Of a stretch of DNA of 64,000 nucleotides, positions 1-10,536 are shown piece by piece; position 1 is the stretch's first letter; each line of letters begins with the position of its first letter. A program made the position numbers and the translations under genes. The notes beneath the pieces were generated by a model that saw nothing but the letters and a program-made list of their open reading frames with translations, ran no database searches and had not been told where the DNA came from. This DNA comes from Xanthomonas arboricola pv. guizotiae (GTDB taxonomy: Bacteria > Pseudomonadota > Gammaproteobacteria > Xanthomonadales > Xanthomonadaceae): the NCBI RefSeq assembly GCF_002940205.1, contig NZ_MDSK01000023.1, positions 20,551 to 84,550 on the forward strand, written 5' to 3'.

Positions 1-1
1 G

Positions 2-262
2 GGAATCGTGGACGTGCTGGTGCCCAAGGGACAGGGCGTCGCCGCTACCCAGACCCTCATCCGTCAGCAGAAGCGCATCTCCAACTCCTATCTGGCAATG
101 AACGCGGCACGCAATCTGGCCCAGGCAGTGCCTTACGACGAATTGCTGCGCATTACCGAAGTCTGGGTCGACACGGCGCTGGCACTGAGCGACAAATCGC
201 TGCGGACGATGGACCGCCTGGTCAAGGCACAAAATCGCCGAGCCAGCGCAAGCGTTGCCTGA
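2..262 (+). CDS. rpfF: DSF synthase RpfF, C-terminal part (runs in from before the window)
   Basis: The reading frame is open from the first bases and ends at TGA 260-262, giving about 86 residues. They match the end of the crotonase-fold enzyme RpfF, which makes the diffusible signal factor (cis-11-methyl-2-dodecenoic acid) from fatty acyl-ACP. Recognisable stretches are a VPKGQGVAATQ-like segment and, near the end, ITEVWVDTALALSDKSLRTM. The catalytic part lies outside the window. The gene converges with rpfC across a 55-bp gap that holds a GC-rich hairpin. The assignment rests on this C-terminus together with the neighbouring rpfC and rpfG. Confidence 0.9.
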   Translation, partial: GIVDVLVPKGQGVAATQTLIRQQKRISNSYLAMNAARNLAQAVPYDELLRITEVWVDTALALSDKSLRTMDRLVKAQNRRASASVA

Positions 263-293
263 TTTTTGGTCGATCCAATACTGGGGGAATCAG

Positions 294-316
294 GCCCGGC
301 CGATGGCCGGGCTTTG
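294..316. terminator. Hairpin between convergent rpfF and rpfC
   Basis: An 8-bp perfect stem, GCCCGGCC (294-301) and GGCCGGGC (305-312), encloses a 3-nt loop and is followed by TTT on the plus strand. Its place between two convergent stop codons suits a shared terminator. The T-run is short, so efficiency is uncertain. Confidence 0.55.
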
Positions 317-317
317 C

Positions 318-2516
318 TCAGCCCGAATCGCCTTTACCGGTGGCGTCGCCATCGGATGTTTTGTGTACACGCTGGGCAAGCGCTTCGCGTCCTTGTACCA
401 ATCCGTGATTGAGCTGCTCCAGCCGCTGCCGCCATTCGGCGCGTAACTGGGTTTCGGAAAGCCGCATCAACTCGCCACCCTGCTCGGCCAGTCCGACCAG
501 CCCGAGATTGCTGGAAACGCCCTTGACGGCATGCGCATGCTCGCGTAGCAGCTCCCAGTCCTGGTCGGCGGCGGCCTTGCCAAGCTGCACCACACAGGCA
601 GCCGCGTCGCTGAGGCACTGTTGGATGAACTCGCGTTCGAATTCCTTCCCCATGCCCAGTTCGGCCAGTTCGTCCAGGACGGCAGGATCGAGCACGACAC
701 CGCTCGGCGCCGGTCCGCGCTGGGCAATGGCCGGATCGGCCTGACGCAATTTCTGGTTGACGGCGATGTCGGACAAGGTGTCCAGCAACTTGACCGCCGC
801 AACCGGCTTTGCCAGGAAGGCATATGCCCCGGCTTGCTCGCAACTGCGAATCGACTCGGGCGTCACGTCGGCACTCAGCACCACCACCGGCGTGCCCGGT
901 TTGCCGCCCGCCTGCATGACCCGCAGTTGCTTGAGCATGTCCAGGCCACTGACGCCGGGCATGTGCAGGTCGACGATGGCAGCGTCGTAGTCGGTGTCGG
1001 CCAACGCGTCCAGTACCGCCTCGCCCCCATCCACGCAGGTCACGCGATGTCCCGCTTTCTGCAACAGCCGCTGCAGCACCAGGCGGTTGGCCAGGTGATC
1101 GTCTGCCACCAGGATCATCATGCTGCGCACGCGGGCGCGATGGCGCAGGAATGGATCGGCAAACGCGATCACGTTGCCCGGGATCGTCGTGGCATCGGCG
1201 TCCGCCAACACGGGCGGTGTCGCGGCGGCCGGCTTGGCGGACGCCGGACCGAACGGAAGCTCGAACCAGAACAGGCTACCGCCTTGTGGATTCTCCTCGA
1301 AACCGATTGCGCCGCCCATCGACTGGACCAGCCCCCGCGCGATGGTCGTTCCCAGACCGCTACCTTCGAACCGCCGGGCCAGCCCGGTATCGGCCTGTTC
1401 GAAGGCCTCGAACAGGCGCGGGCGCATGTCGACCGGCACGCCGATCCCTGTGTCCAGGATCTCGAACCGCACACGCAGTCCCGTGCGGGCATGCGCCGCC
1501 GTCGCCACGTGGGCATTGCTGACCGCCACGGTCAGCTGCACGCAGCCATGGTCGGTGAACTTGACCGCATTGCCGACCAGATTGAGCAGGATCTGCTGCA
1601 GGTGCACCGCATCCCCATGCAACAGCGTCGGCACGTCTTCTGCCACGTTCGCCCGGTAGTCCAGGCCCTTGGTCTTCGCCTGCGGTTCCAGGATCAGGGC
1701 GATGGCCTGCAGCGTATCGCGCAACGCAAAATCGGACGCATTGATGCGGAGCTTGCCGGCTTCGATGGCCGAGATATCCAACACCTCTTCCACCAGCGCC
1801 AGCAGGCTGCGCGTGGAGGCTTGAATGGTTTTCAGGCATTCGCGCTGCTCGCTGTCCAGCCGCGTCGTTGCCAATACTTCGGTCATTCCGGACAGACCGT
1901 TGAGCGGTGTCCGAAACTCGTGGCTCATGTTGGCCAGAAAGCGGCTCTTGGCCTCGCTGGCACGACGCGCCTCGGCGGTTGCACGGGTCAACTGCCGCAG
2001 AAGACTGGAGAAATACAGCGGAACGGCAGCCAGACCAACCGCAAGCCCGACCCCAAGGCGCTGGTTGCGTTGCCAGTATTCGGTCATCGACAGCGTCGTG
2101 GAAAAGCTCACCACCGCCATTGCCACCGCAAGATACAGATACTGGTTGCCATAGCGCAGGCCATTACCGACGGTGACCCACATCACCACGACATAGACCC
2201 AGGCCAGCGGCTCGCCCATCTGGATCATGCCGGCCGCCATCAGCCCGTAATCGGCCAACATGCCCAGGATGCGGCGCGCATCCGAGCGGTCGGGTCGCCA
2301 CAGCAGCCATCCGAACAATGCAAGGCCCAGCCCGAGGCCTGTCAGCACGATGACCAAGACCCCGGTGTGCTGGTGCAGCGGCAAGCTGTGCCGGACATCC
2401 GGCACAAGGACATATGACAGGATCAAGCTGATCAGCACGATGCGGACGATCGCCTGGCCATGTTCGCTGTCAGGTCGATTCATCAACCGCTGCCGGATCC
2501 TTCCGAACGGATTCAT
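318..2516 (-). CDS. rpfC: Hybrid sensor histidine kinase RpfC (DSF receptor)
   Basis: The 732-residue inner-membrane kinase senses DSF and signals to RpfG. It has about five membrane segments in residues 25-172, a HisKA domain with the MSHEFRTPL box (His199), an HATPase domain with N-box NLVGNAVKF (about 312-320) and a glycine-rich GSGLGT, a receiver domain with Asp516 in VDLHMPG, and a C-terminal HPt domain with His662 in HAVKG. The start at 2516 lies 4 nt after the rpfG stop and gives a length near the known 726. The frame stays open upstream to 2768, but that part is a shadow of rpfG. rpfH is missing between rpfG and rpfC. The C-terminal signalling domains look more conserved than the membrane sensor, as far as I can judge from memory. 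Confidence 0.95.
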   Translation of the reverse strand: MNPFGRIRQRLMNRPDSEHGQAIVRIVLISLILSYVLVPDVRHSLPLHQHTGVLVIVLTGLGLGLALFGWLLWRPDRSDARRILGMLADYGLMAAGMIQMGEPLAWVYVVVMWVTVGNGLRYGNQYLYLAVAMAVVSFSTTLSMTEYWQRNQRLGVGLAVGLAAVPLYFSSLLRQLTRATAEARRASEAKSRFLANMSHEFRTPLNGLSGMTEVLATTRLDSEQRECLKTIQASTRSLLALVEEVLDISAIEAGKLRINASDFALRDTLQAIALILEPQAKTKGLDYRANVAEDVPTLLHGDAVHLQQILLNLVGNAVKFTDHGCVQLTVAVSNAHVATAAHARTGLRVRFEILDTGIGVPVDMRPRLFEAFEQADTGLARRFEGSGLGTTIARGLVQSMGGAIGFEENPQGGSLFWFELPFGPASAKPAAATPPVLADADATTIPGNVIAFADPFLRHRARVRSMMILVADDHLANRLVLQRLLQKAGHRVTCVDGGEAVLDALADTDYDAAIVDLHMPGVSGLDMLKQLRVMQAGGKPGTPVVVLSADVTPESIRSCEQAGAYAFLAKPVAAVKLLDTLSDIAVNQKLRQADPAIAQRGPAPSGVVLDPAVLDELAELGMGKEFEREFIQQCLSDAAACVVQLGKAAADQDWELLREHAHAVKGVSSNLGLVGLAEQGGELMRLSETQLRAEWRQRLEQLNHGLVQGREALAQRVHKTSDGDATGKGDSG

Positions 2517-2520
2517 AGCC

Positions 2521-3657
2521 TCACACCCCGGGTCGTGCCGATGCGGTCGAGAATTCGCCGCAGATCTGGTCCAGCTGCGTGCGGCCGCGCAGCAGCGCAT
2601 CCACGCAGCGCGGGTCGAACAGGCGACCGCGCTGTGCGTAGAGATAGGCCAGCGCGGCATCCATGGTCCAGGCGTCCTTGTATGGGCGCGGCGACAGCAG
2701 CGCGTCGAACACGTCGGCCACCGCCACGATGCGCGCTTCCAGCGGAATCGCCTCGCCGACCAGTCCATCCGGGTAACCGGTGCCGTCGTAGCGCTCGTGA
2801 TGACGCAGTGCGATCAGGGCGCCGACCTGGATGAAGCGGTTCTGGCTGCCGCTGAGCAGCTCGTAGCCGATCCGCGGATGCCGCTTCATGATGCTCATCT
2901 CGTCGTCGGTGAGCTTGCCCGGCTTGAGCAGCACCGCATCGGGAATGGCGATCTTGCCCATGTCGTGCAGCGGTGCGGCCATCTCGATGATGCGCACCTC
3001 TTCTTCCGACAGGCCGAGCTGCTCGGCGATCAGGCCGGCCACGTGCGACATGCGCTCCAGGAAGGCGCTGGTGCCCGAGTCGCGGTACTCGATGGCGCGC
3101 GCCAGCCGCGACAGCGTCTCGCGTTCGCGCTCTTCGACCTCGTTCATGCTGGCCAGCAGGCGCTGCTCCAGCGACAACGCGCGTTGCTTGACGCTTTCGC
3201 TCTGCTGACGCAGCTGCAGCAAATTGGCGCAGCGCGCACGCAGTTCGCGCGGGCGGATCGGCTTGACCAGGAAATCGATCACGCCCGCTTCCAGCGCCGC
3301 CTGACGGATCGGCTCGTCGCCGACGATGGTGATCAGGATGATCGGAATATCGCGATGGCTGGGCAGCCGGCGCAGACGCCGGGCGAATTCCAGGCCATCC
3401 ATGCCGGGCATGCGGTAGTCGAGCAGCAACAGATCCACCCGTCCGGCCTCGCACCACGCCAATGCATCGAGCGGGTCACCGAAATCGTAGACCTTCAATT
3501 CCGGTGCGATGTCCTCGATGACGTGGCGCAGCATCGTCCGCGCGGACATCTGGTCATCGACAATGACGATGTTCAATCCCAGATCCGCCTTTTCCGACCA
3601 GCTTCCCGATGGATCCGCCGACGAGGCGCCGGCAAGATTACCCAAAACATCCTGCAT
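2521..3657 (-). CDS. rpfG: Response regulator RpfG, HD-GYP c-di-GMP phosphodiesterase
   Basis: This 378-residue cytoplasmic protein is the length of known RpfG. The N-terminal receiver domain has its phosphoacceptor Asp80 in LLLLDYRMPG. A linker of about 145-185 leads to the HD-GYP domain, with LHDMGKI (His231-Asp232) and HHERYDGTGYPDG at 286-298. When phosphorylated by RpfC it hydrolyses cyclic di-GMP, which links DSF to virulence gene control. It is the first gene of the rpfG-rpfC operon. The 140 bp upstream (3658-3797) must contain its promoter; they also hold a 12-bp inverted repeat with one mismatch (3765-3776 and 3779-3790) whose role is unknown. Confidence 0.97.
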   Translation of the reverse strand: MQDVLGNLAGASSADPSGSWSEKADLGLNIVIVDDQMSARTMLRHVIEDIAPELKVYDFGDPLDALAWCEAGRVDLLLLDYRMPGMDGLEFARRLRRLPSHRDIPIILITIVGDEPIRQAALEAGVIDFLVKPIRPRELRARCANLLQLRQQSESVKQRALSLEQRLLASMNEVEERERETLSRLARAIEYRDSGTSAFLERMSHVAGLIAEQLGLSEEEVRIIEMAAPLHDMGKIAIPDAVLLKPGKLTDDEMSIMKRHPRIGYELLSGSQNRFIQVGALIALRHHERYDGTGYPDGLVGEAIPLEARIVAVADVFDALLSPRPYKDAWTMDAALAYLYAQRGRLFDPRCVDALLRGRTQLDQICGEFSTASARPGV

Positions 3658-3797
3658 AGCCGTTGCTCCTCTATCCCGAGAACGGAAAAGCGATGACGCC
3701 GGCCGCTGCGCCGACTCCCCCGACGATACGCCATTCGGGGCTCCGCTCTAGCATATGCAGTATCTGTGCCGTCGGCACGCCGACGACACAAAAAAGA

Positions 3798-5315
<1,518 letters not shown>

Positions 5316-5523
5316 GGCGGAAATCGGTCTGCGATAGGTCGGGCGCATGCCCGGTGGAGAATGCGGAACCGGGCTGGCCGGCTCCTGCGTTTTACGGTGT
5401 CTCGGTGACAATTGCACGGCGCAACGGGACGGCGTGGCGATTTACCGGCTGCACGGCGCTGCATAGCGCGGCAGGGCGCGGATGACGTCGCTGCGCAGCA
5501 GGCGCGGCAACGTCTCACTGCGG

Positions 5524-6649
5524 TCAGGCATCCAGGCGTTTGGAGCCTGCCGCCAGACCGGCCTTGAGGCTGGCCTCGACGAATTCGTCCAGGTCGCCAT
5601 CCAGCACTTTCTGGGTGTCGCTGCGTTCGATGCCGGTGCGCAGATCCTTGATGCGGCTCTGGTCGAGCACGTAGTTGCGGATCTGGCTGCCCCAGCCGAT
5701 GTCGGACTTGGTCGCTTCCAGCGCGTCGCGCTCGACGTTGCGCTTCTGCACTTCCAGCTCGTACAGCTTGGCGGCCAGCATCTTCATCGCGTTGTCGCGG
5801 TTCTGGTGCTGGCTGCGGCCGGTCTGGCAGGCGACCACCGTGTTGGTCGGGATGTGCGTGATACGCACCGCCGATTCGGTCTTGTTGACGTGCTGACCAC
5901 CGGCACCCGAAGAGCGGTACACGTCGGTCCGCAGGTCGGCCGGGTTGATGTCGATCTCGATGTTGTCGTCCACTTCCGGCGACACGAACACCGAGGTGAA
6001 GCTGGTATGCCGGCGGTTGTCCGAATCGAACGGCGACTTGCGCACCAGCCGGTGCACGCCGATCTCGGTCTTCAGCCAGCCGTAGGCGTACTCGCCCTCG
6101 ATGCGGATGGTGGCCGACTTGATGCCCGCCACTTCGCCGCCCGACACTTCCATCAGCTCGGTCTTCCAGCCGCGCGACTCGGCCCAGCGCAGGTACATGC
6201 GCAACAGGATTTCGGCCCAGTCCTGCGCCTCGGTGCCGCCGGCACCGGCCTGGATGTCGACGAACGCGTTGGCGCCGTCCATCTGGCCGGAGAACATGCG
6301 CTGGAATTCCAGTTTCTCGACATGCGCCTGGTACTTGTCCAGATCGGCGATCACCGCCATCGCAGTGTCTTCGTCCTGCTCGATTTCGGCCAGCTCCAGC
6401 AGATCGACGGCATCGCTCAGGCCGGCCAGCACATCGGCGATGCCGATGACGGTCTTTTCCAGCAGCGAGCGCTCGCGGCCCAGGGCCTGCGCGCGCTCGG
6501 CATCGTTCCACACATCGGGGCTCTCGAGCTCCCGGCTGACTTCTTCTAGACGTTCTTTCTTGACGTCGTAGTCAAAGATACCCCCTGAGCGAGAGCACGC
6601 GATCGTTGAGATCGGTGATGCGCTGGCGGATCGGATTGGTTTCGATCAT
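5524..6649 (-). CDS. prfB: Peptide chain release factor 2, expressed through programmed +1 frameshift
   Basis: Translation starts at ATG 6649 ([10 protein letters not shown]), preceded by GGAAG. It reaches an in-frame TGA at codon 26 (6574-6572). A +1 shift at CTT then enters the long frame that ends at 5524, for a product of 374 residues against 365 in E. coli. The long frame contains the anticodon-like SPF motif ([11 protein letters not shown]) and the peptidyl-hydrolysis motif [14 protein letters not shown]2 releases chains at UGA and UAA, and the frameshift autoregulates its amount. This is normal prfB biology and not a sequencing error or pseudogene. It sits downstream of rpfD and upstream of lysS on the same strand. 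Confidence 0.96.
6571..6586 (-). promoter_or_regulatory. prfB +1 programmed frameshift site
   Basis: Reading 6586 to 6571 gives AGGGGGTATCTTTGAC. An internal Shine-Dalgarno-like AGGGGG is followed by TAT, the slippery CTT, the stop TGA and C. This equals the classical bacterial RF2 frameshift site. Low RF2 lets the ribosome slip from CTT into the +1 frame. Confidence 0.95.
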
Positions 6650-6880
6650 GACGGACTTCCGGCAAACAAGCCCGGTAGTTTAGCAAGCGGGCGACGGTGG
6701 CGGAACGCGGTGGCGGTCGTGACGGGCCGCAGTTTCATGCCGGCCGTGACGTCATGGCGACCACTGCAAGCTCGGACCGGAACAAGGCAGCCAGGAGGCG
6801 GCTCAGATGACGGGCGCCTGGGCCCATCTGCCACTGCGAAGCCATCGGTGCGATCGCACGGCTAACAGCCTGGATAACCG

Positions 6881-7801
6881 TCAGCCCTGCGCGGCCTCCA
6901 CACGCTGCGGCGTAGGCGCCTGCCCTGCCACCACCCGTAACGCGGCCAGGTAACGGCGACTGCACGGCAGCACGGTGGCGTCGGCCAGGTGCACGCGGGC
7001 GTCGCCGGATTCCAGCGGCTCGATCGCCAGCACGCGTGCCAGCTGCACCAGATAGCTGCGATGGATGCGCACGAACACGGCCGGGTCGAGCCTGGCCTCG
7101 ATCGCGGCCATCGTGCTGCGCAGCGGGTAATCGTGGCCGCGTACATGCAAATTGACGTAGTTGCCCGACGCCTGGACCCATTCGATGTCGGCGGTGGCGA
7201 CCAGGAAGTCGCGCCCCAGCTTGCGCACCAGAAAACGCTCCGGACGGTCCAGCGGCTCGACCGGCGGGCCTTCGTCCGGGGCGGCCAGCAGATGTGCCTC
7301 GCCCTGCCGACGCCGGCCATACCATGCCAGCGCATGCCGTAGCGCCACCAGCAAGGCAAAGGTGCGCAGATCCTTGGAGAGTTCATACAGCCACTGCAAC
7401 CGCAAGGCACCGAAATCGTAGTGCGCACCGACCGCCAGATAGACCAGCTTGCGCAGCAGCACCATGCCGCTCACGTGCAGCAGCCACCAGACAAGTGCGG
7501 CCGCGAGATAAAGAGGAACGCGCCGCCGCCAGACATCGGCATGCAACGGCCAACGCGTGCACAGCCAGATCAGTGCCGGCAAGAGCAGCAGTGAGACGGT
7601 CGCGCTGCTCAGCTCCCAGGTCAGCACCTGCCACAGCAGCAGTGGCTGACCATCGCGGCGTGCCGCCAGCCATGTGCTCGCGGTGTTGCCCAGCGCGCTG
7701 CCATAGAAAACCAGCAGCCAGATCAACGCCACCCAGCGCCTGCCCGCGCCGGCATCGCTGTCGGTCGCGCGTGCGATAGCCCCGGACACAGGTGAATTCA
7801 T
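6881..7801 (-). CDS. rpfD: RpfD: membrane-anchored LytTR-type DNA-binding regulator
   Basis: The 306-residue protein has about four hydrophobic helices, near residues 23-47, 57-81, 95-125 and 145-161. A LytTR DNA-binding domain follows from about 188 to 290 (RKLGRDFLVATADIEWVQAS, then FVRIHRSYLVQL). LytTR proteins bind promoters as transcription factors; here the domain is attached to the membrane without a kinase or receiver. Position between prfB and the acyltransferase agrees with rpfD of the rpf locus, whose role is not well defined. The start at 7801 (MNSPVS) has only a weak ribosome-binding site. The 231 bp downstream (6650-6880) carry the prfB promoter region and nothing else I recognise. 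Confidence 0.85.
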   Translation of the reverse strand: MNSPVSGAIARATDSDAGAGRRWVALIWLLVFYGSALGNTASTWLAARRDGQPLLLWQVLTWELSSATVSLLLLPALIWLCTRWPLHADVWRRRVPLYLAAALVWWLLHVSGMVLLRKLVYLAVGAHYDFGALRLQWLYELSKDLRTFALLVALRHALAWYGRRRQGEAHLLAAPDEGPPVEPLDRPERFLVRKLGRDFLVATADIEWVQASGNYVNLHVRGHDYPLRSTMAAIEARLDPAVFVRIHRSYLVQLARVLAIEPLESGDARVHLADATVLPCSRRYLAALRVVAGQAPTPQRVEAAQG

Positions 7802-7932
7802 CCGCGCATTCTATGCAAACCGCCCGTTTGCCGTCCCCGGTTCGTCACTGTGGGACAGCAACTGGTCACTCGGGGACGGCATTGCCGCCCTTGGCGCAGC
7901 TGCTTGTTGCCTGCGTTGCCGAGGATGCGGGC

Positions 7933-9168
7933 ATGCCTCCTGCCGACACCACCATGACCGAACGCCGTCACGATATCGATGCCTTGCGCGTCTTCGCCTT
8001 CGCACTGCTGATCCTCTATCACGTGGGTATGGCCTATGTGGCCGACTGGGATTTCCACCTCAAGAGCGTGCACACCGCGCAGTGGCTGCAATGGCCGATG
8101 ATCGTGCTCAACCGCTGGCGGATGCCCCTGCTGTTCATGATCTCCGGCATCGCGATCGGGCTGGCGCGGCCGCAGGCCAGGCCCTGGCGCTTTGCCTTGC
8201 AGCGCTGCGGGCGATTACTGCCGCCGCTGTTGTTCGGCATGTTCGTGGTGGTCGCGGTGCAGGCCTATTGCCAGGGCGTGAGCAACGGCAAGGTCAGCCC
8301 GGGCTTCGGCAGCTTCCTGCTGCGCTACTGGCAGGTGCGGCCATGGCCGGCCGGCAGTTTCGATGGCTGGGAGCACGGCATCACCTGGAACCATCTGTGG
8401 TATCTGGCCTATCTGTTGCCCTACACCATCGCCTTGATGGCGCTGGTGTCGCTGACCCGCCCGCTGCGGTTGGCCGCGTGGCCGCGCTTGCCCGCTGCGC
8501 TGGCGGTGCCGGCACTACTGCTGTTGCCGATCCTTTGGGAAGCGTTCTGCGTGCTGTGGGTAATGCCGCGGCATCCGCCTACCCACGCGCTGTTTGGCGA
8601 CTGGTTCGTGCACGCCGAATCGTTCCCGCTGTTCGTCCTGGGGTATCTGCTGGCACGCCGCGAACGCTTCTGGCAGCTGGCCGTACAACTGCGCTGGCTC
8701 ACCTCGGTCGCCGCGCTGGTGGCGATCGGCACCGAACTGGGCATTCGCTATTCCGGCACCCATGGACAGCCAGCGCAACTGGGTGCACCGCTGGCCGCGC
8801 TGCCGTGGGAGGCGATCGAGCATAGCGCACGTGCCGCCTACACCTGGCTGGCGCTGCTGACGATTCTTGGCTGGGCAAGGCATCGTTTGAACCGCCCGCT
8901 GCGCTGGCTGGCGTACTGCACGGAGGCGGTATTCCCGTGGTACATCCTGCACCAGAGCCTGATCATCGTGACGCTGTACTGGCTGATGCCCCTGCATCTG
9001 AATGCCTGGCTGGAGCCGGCGCTGGTCCTCGCCGCCACCGTGATCGGCTGCCTGGCGTTGCATGAGTTTGCGATCCGCCGGCTGCGCTGGTTGCGTCCCT
9101 TGTTCGGATTGCGTGCGCTCAGGCCGCGCCTGGCGGGCAGGACCGACAGCGCGCCGGTGCCGTCATGA
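7933..9168 (+). CDS. Acyltransferase family 3 membrane protein
   Basis: About 411 residues with roughly ten membrane helices and the family 3 (PF01757) layout: DIDALRVFAFALLILYHVGM near the N-terminus with the conserved His in LYHVGM, then NRWRMPLLFMISGIAIG. Such proteins move acyl groups onto exported carbohydrates or glucans (the MdoC/OpgC group is one example); the substrate cannot be read from the sequence. The frame is open from 7792, but hydrophobic family homology begins only after Met 7933, where GAGGA stands about 8 nt upstream; 7954 is another possible start. It is divergent from rpfD, as in other rpf clusters. Confidence 0.8.
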   Translation: MPPADTTMTERRHDIDALRVFAFALLILYHVGMAYVADWDFHLKSVHTAQWLQWPMIVLNRWRMPLLFMISGIAIGLARPQARPWRFALQRCGRLLPPLLFGMFVVVAVQAYCQGVSNGKVSPGFGSFLLRYWQVRPWPAGSFDGWEHGITWNHLWYLAYLLPYTIALMALVSLTRPLRLAAWPRLPAALAVPALLLLPILWEAFCVLWVMPRHPPTHALFGDWFVHAESFPLFVLGYLLARRERFWQLAVQLRWLTSVAALVAIGTELGIRYSGTHGQPAQLGAPLAALPWEAIEHSARAAYTWLALLTILGWARHRLNRPLRWLAYCTEAVFPWYILHQSLIIVTLYWLMPLHLNAWLEPALVLAATVIGCLALHEFAIRRLRWLRPLFGLRALRPRLAGRTDSAPVPS

Positions 9169-9268
9169 AAATGTTGCGCAGGCGTGTCCCGCTTCGGCAT
9201 GCGCAGCCCTGGACGGCCCGTCGGCAGCAACGCACGATGCGCGCCGGACACGCTTTTTCGAAGACACC

Positions 9269-10306
9269 ATGCGCCCTACCCTGCTTGCCGCCACCTTGTT
9301 GCTCGCGCCTGCCGCCGCCCTTGCCGATGCGCCGGTCGGCATCGCCTTCGATCACCAGGACTGGACCATCGCCTGCGACAACACCCGCACCTGCCGCGCT
9401 GCCGGCTATCAGCCGGATGACGACGACAGCACGCCGGTGTCGGTCTTGCTGACGCGCAAGGCCGGTGCGGGGCAGCAGGTCACTGCCGAGTTGATGCTGG
9501 GCCAGTACGACGAGGTCAAGCTGCCGGCATCGCTCACCTTGCGCATCGACCAGCGCGACCTGGGCAAGCTGGCATTGAATCGCGACAGCGGCACCGCGCC
9601 GCTGACCAGCACGCAGGTGACCGCACTGCTGGCCGCACTGACCCGCAGCAGCAGGATCGTGGCGCTCGGCAACGATGGTCGCCGCTGGCAGCTGTCCGAT
9701 CGCGGCGCTGCGGCGGTGCTGCTGAAGATGGACGAGTTCCAGGGCCGGCTGGGCACGCGCGGCGCCCTGGTGCGCAAGGGCGATCGCGACGAGGCTGCAG
9801 TGCTGCCGGCCGTGCCGGCACCGCAGGTGCGAGCGGTCAAACTCGCAGCAACGCAAGCAGCCGATGCGCGCCTGGGCACGCTGCCGGCGTTGTACCAAGC
9901 GCTGCGTGCCAGCTTGCCGGCCGACGAGGAATGCAAGGGGCTACAGGCCGGCGATGCAGCCGAGCCGCTGTCGGTCACCCGGCTCAGCGGCGACAAACTG
10001 CTGGTCTCGACCGACTGCTGGATGGGCGCCTACAACGTTGGCACCGGTTTCTGGGTCATCAATGCACGCGCGCCGTTCGCGCCGACATTGGTGACCACGC
10101 AAGCCAGCGATATCGACGGCTCCACCATCCTTGCATCGCAGAAGGGACGCGGCCTGGGCGACTGCTACAGCGAGTCCAGCTGGACCTGGGACGGCCGCCG
10201 TTTCGTACCGACCTCCGAATCCACCTCCGGCCTGTGCAGATTGGTCGCCGCCGGCGGCGCGTGGGAATTGCCGACCTTGGTGACCGAGGTCAAGAAGGTG
10301 CCCTGA
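9269..10306 (+). CDS. Periplasmic DUF1176 family protein
   Basis: A 345-residue product with a clear signal peptide (MRPTLLAATLLLAPAAALAD) and a mature part typical of DUF1176: DHQDWTIACDNTRTCRAAGY near the start, paired cysteines, and a second half with DCYSESSWTWDGRRF near the C-terminus. No enzymatic motif is evident and the family's role is unknown. It starts 100 bp after the acyltransferase gene and may be co-transcribed with it. The longer open frame from 9062 overlaps the acyltransferase gene and lacks export features, so Met 9269 is preferred. The convergent gap to recJ (10307-10536) shows nothing beyond weak inverted repeats. Confidence 0.8.
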   Translation: MRPTLLAATLLLAPAAALADAPVGIAFDHQDWTIACDNTRTCRAAGYQPDDDDSTPVSVLLTRKAGAGQQVTAELMLGQYDEVKLPASLTLRIDQRDLGKLALNRDSGTAPLTSTQVTALLAALTRSSRIVALGNDGRRWQLSDRGAAAVLLKMDEFQGRLGTRGALVRKGDRDEAAVLPAVPAPQVRAVKLAATQAADARLGTLPALYQALRASLPADEECKGLQAGDAAEPLSVTRLSGDKLLVSTDCWMGAYNVGTGFWVINARAPFAPTLVTTQASDIDGSTILASQKGRGLGDCYSESSWTWDGRRFVPTSESTSGLCRLVAAGGAWELPTLVTEVKKVP

Positions 10307-10536
10307 CCGGGGCGAGGTCAGTACGAGCGCAGGTCTGCTTGCAGCACTGTCTTGCAAGACGCCTTGAGCGACGAACGAAACCACCTTGCCGCCATCAGGC
10401 ATGCGTACTTGCGGCATGTACCACCACGTGCATGCCGGCTGTGGGTGCGCCCTCCCGTGCAGAGCGGTTGATGTGAAGCCTGGCTGCAGGGCCGCGCTGT
10501 CGCCCCTACCGAAGCCCGCGATTGACAGCCGCGCGC

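Noticed and set aside
3765..3790. lysS intrinsic terminator
   Set aside because: The hairpin exists, but the T-run lies before it in the direction of lysS transcription, not after.
6571..6649. Apparent frameshift in prfB
   Set aside because: The site matches the classical programmed frameshift exactly, so it is regulation and not damage.
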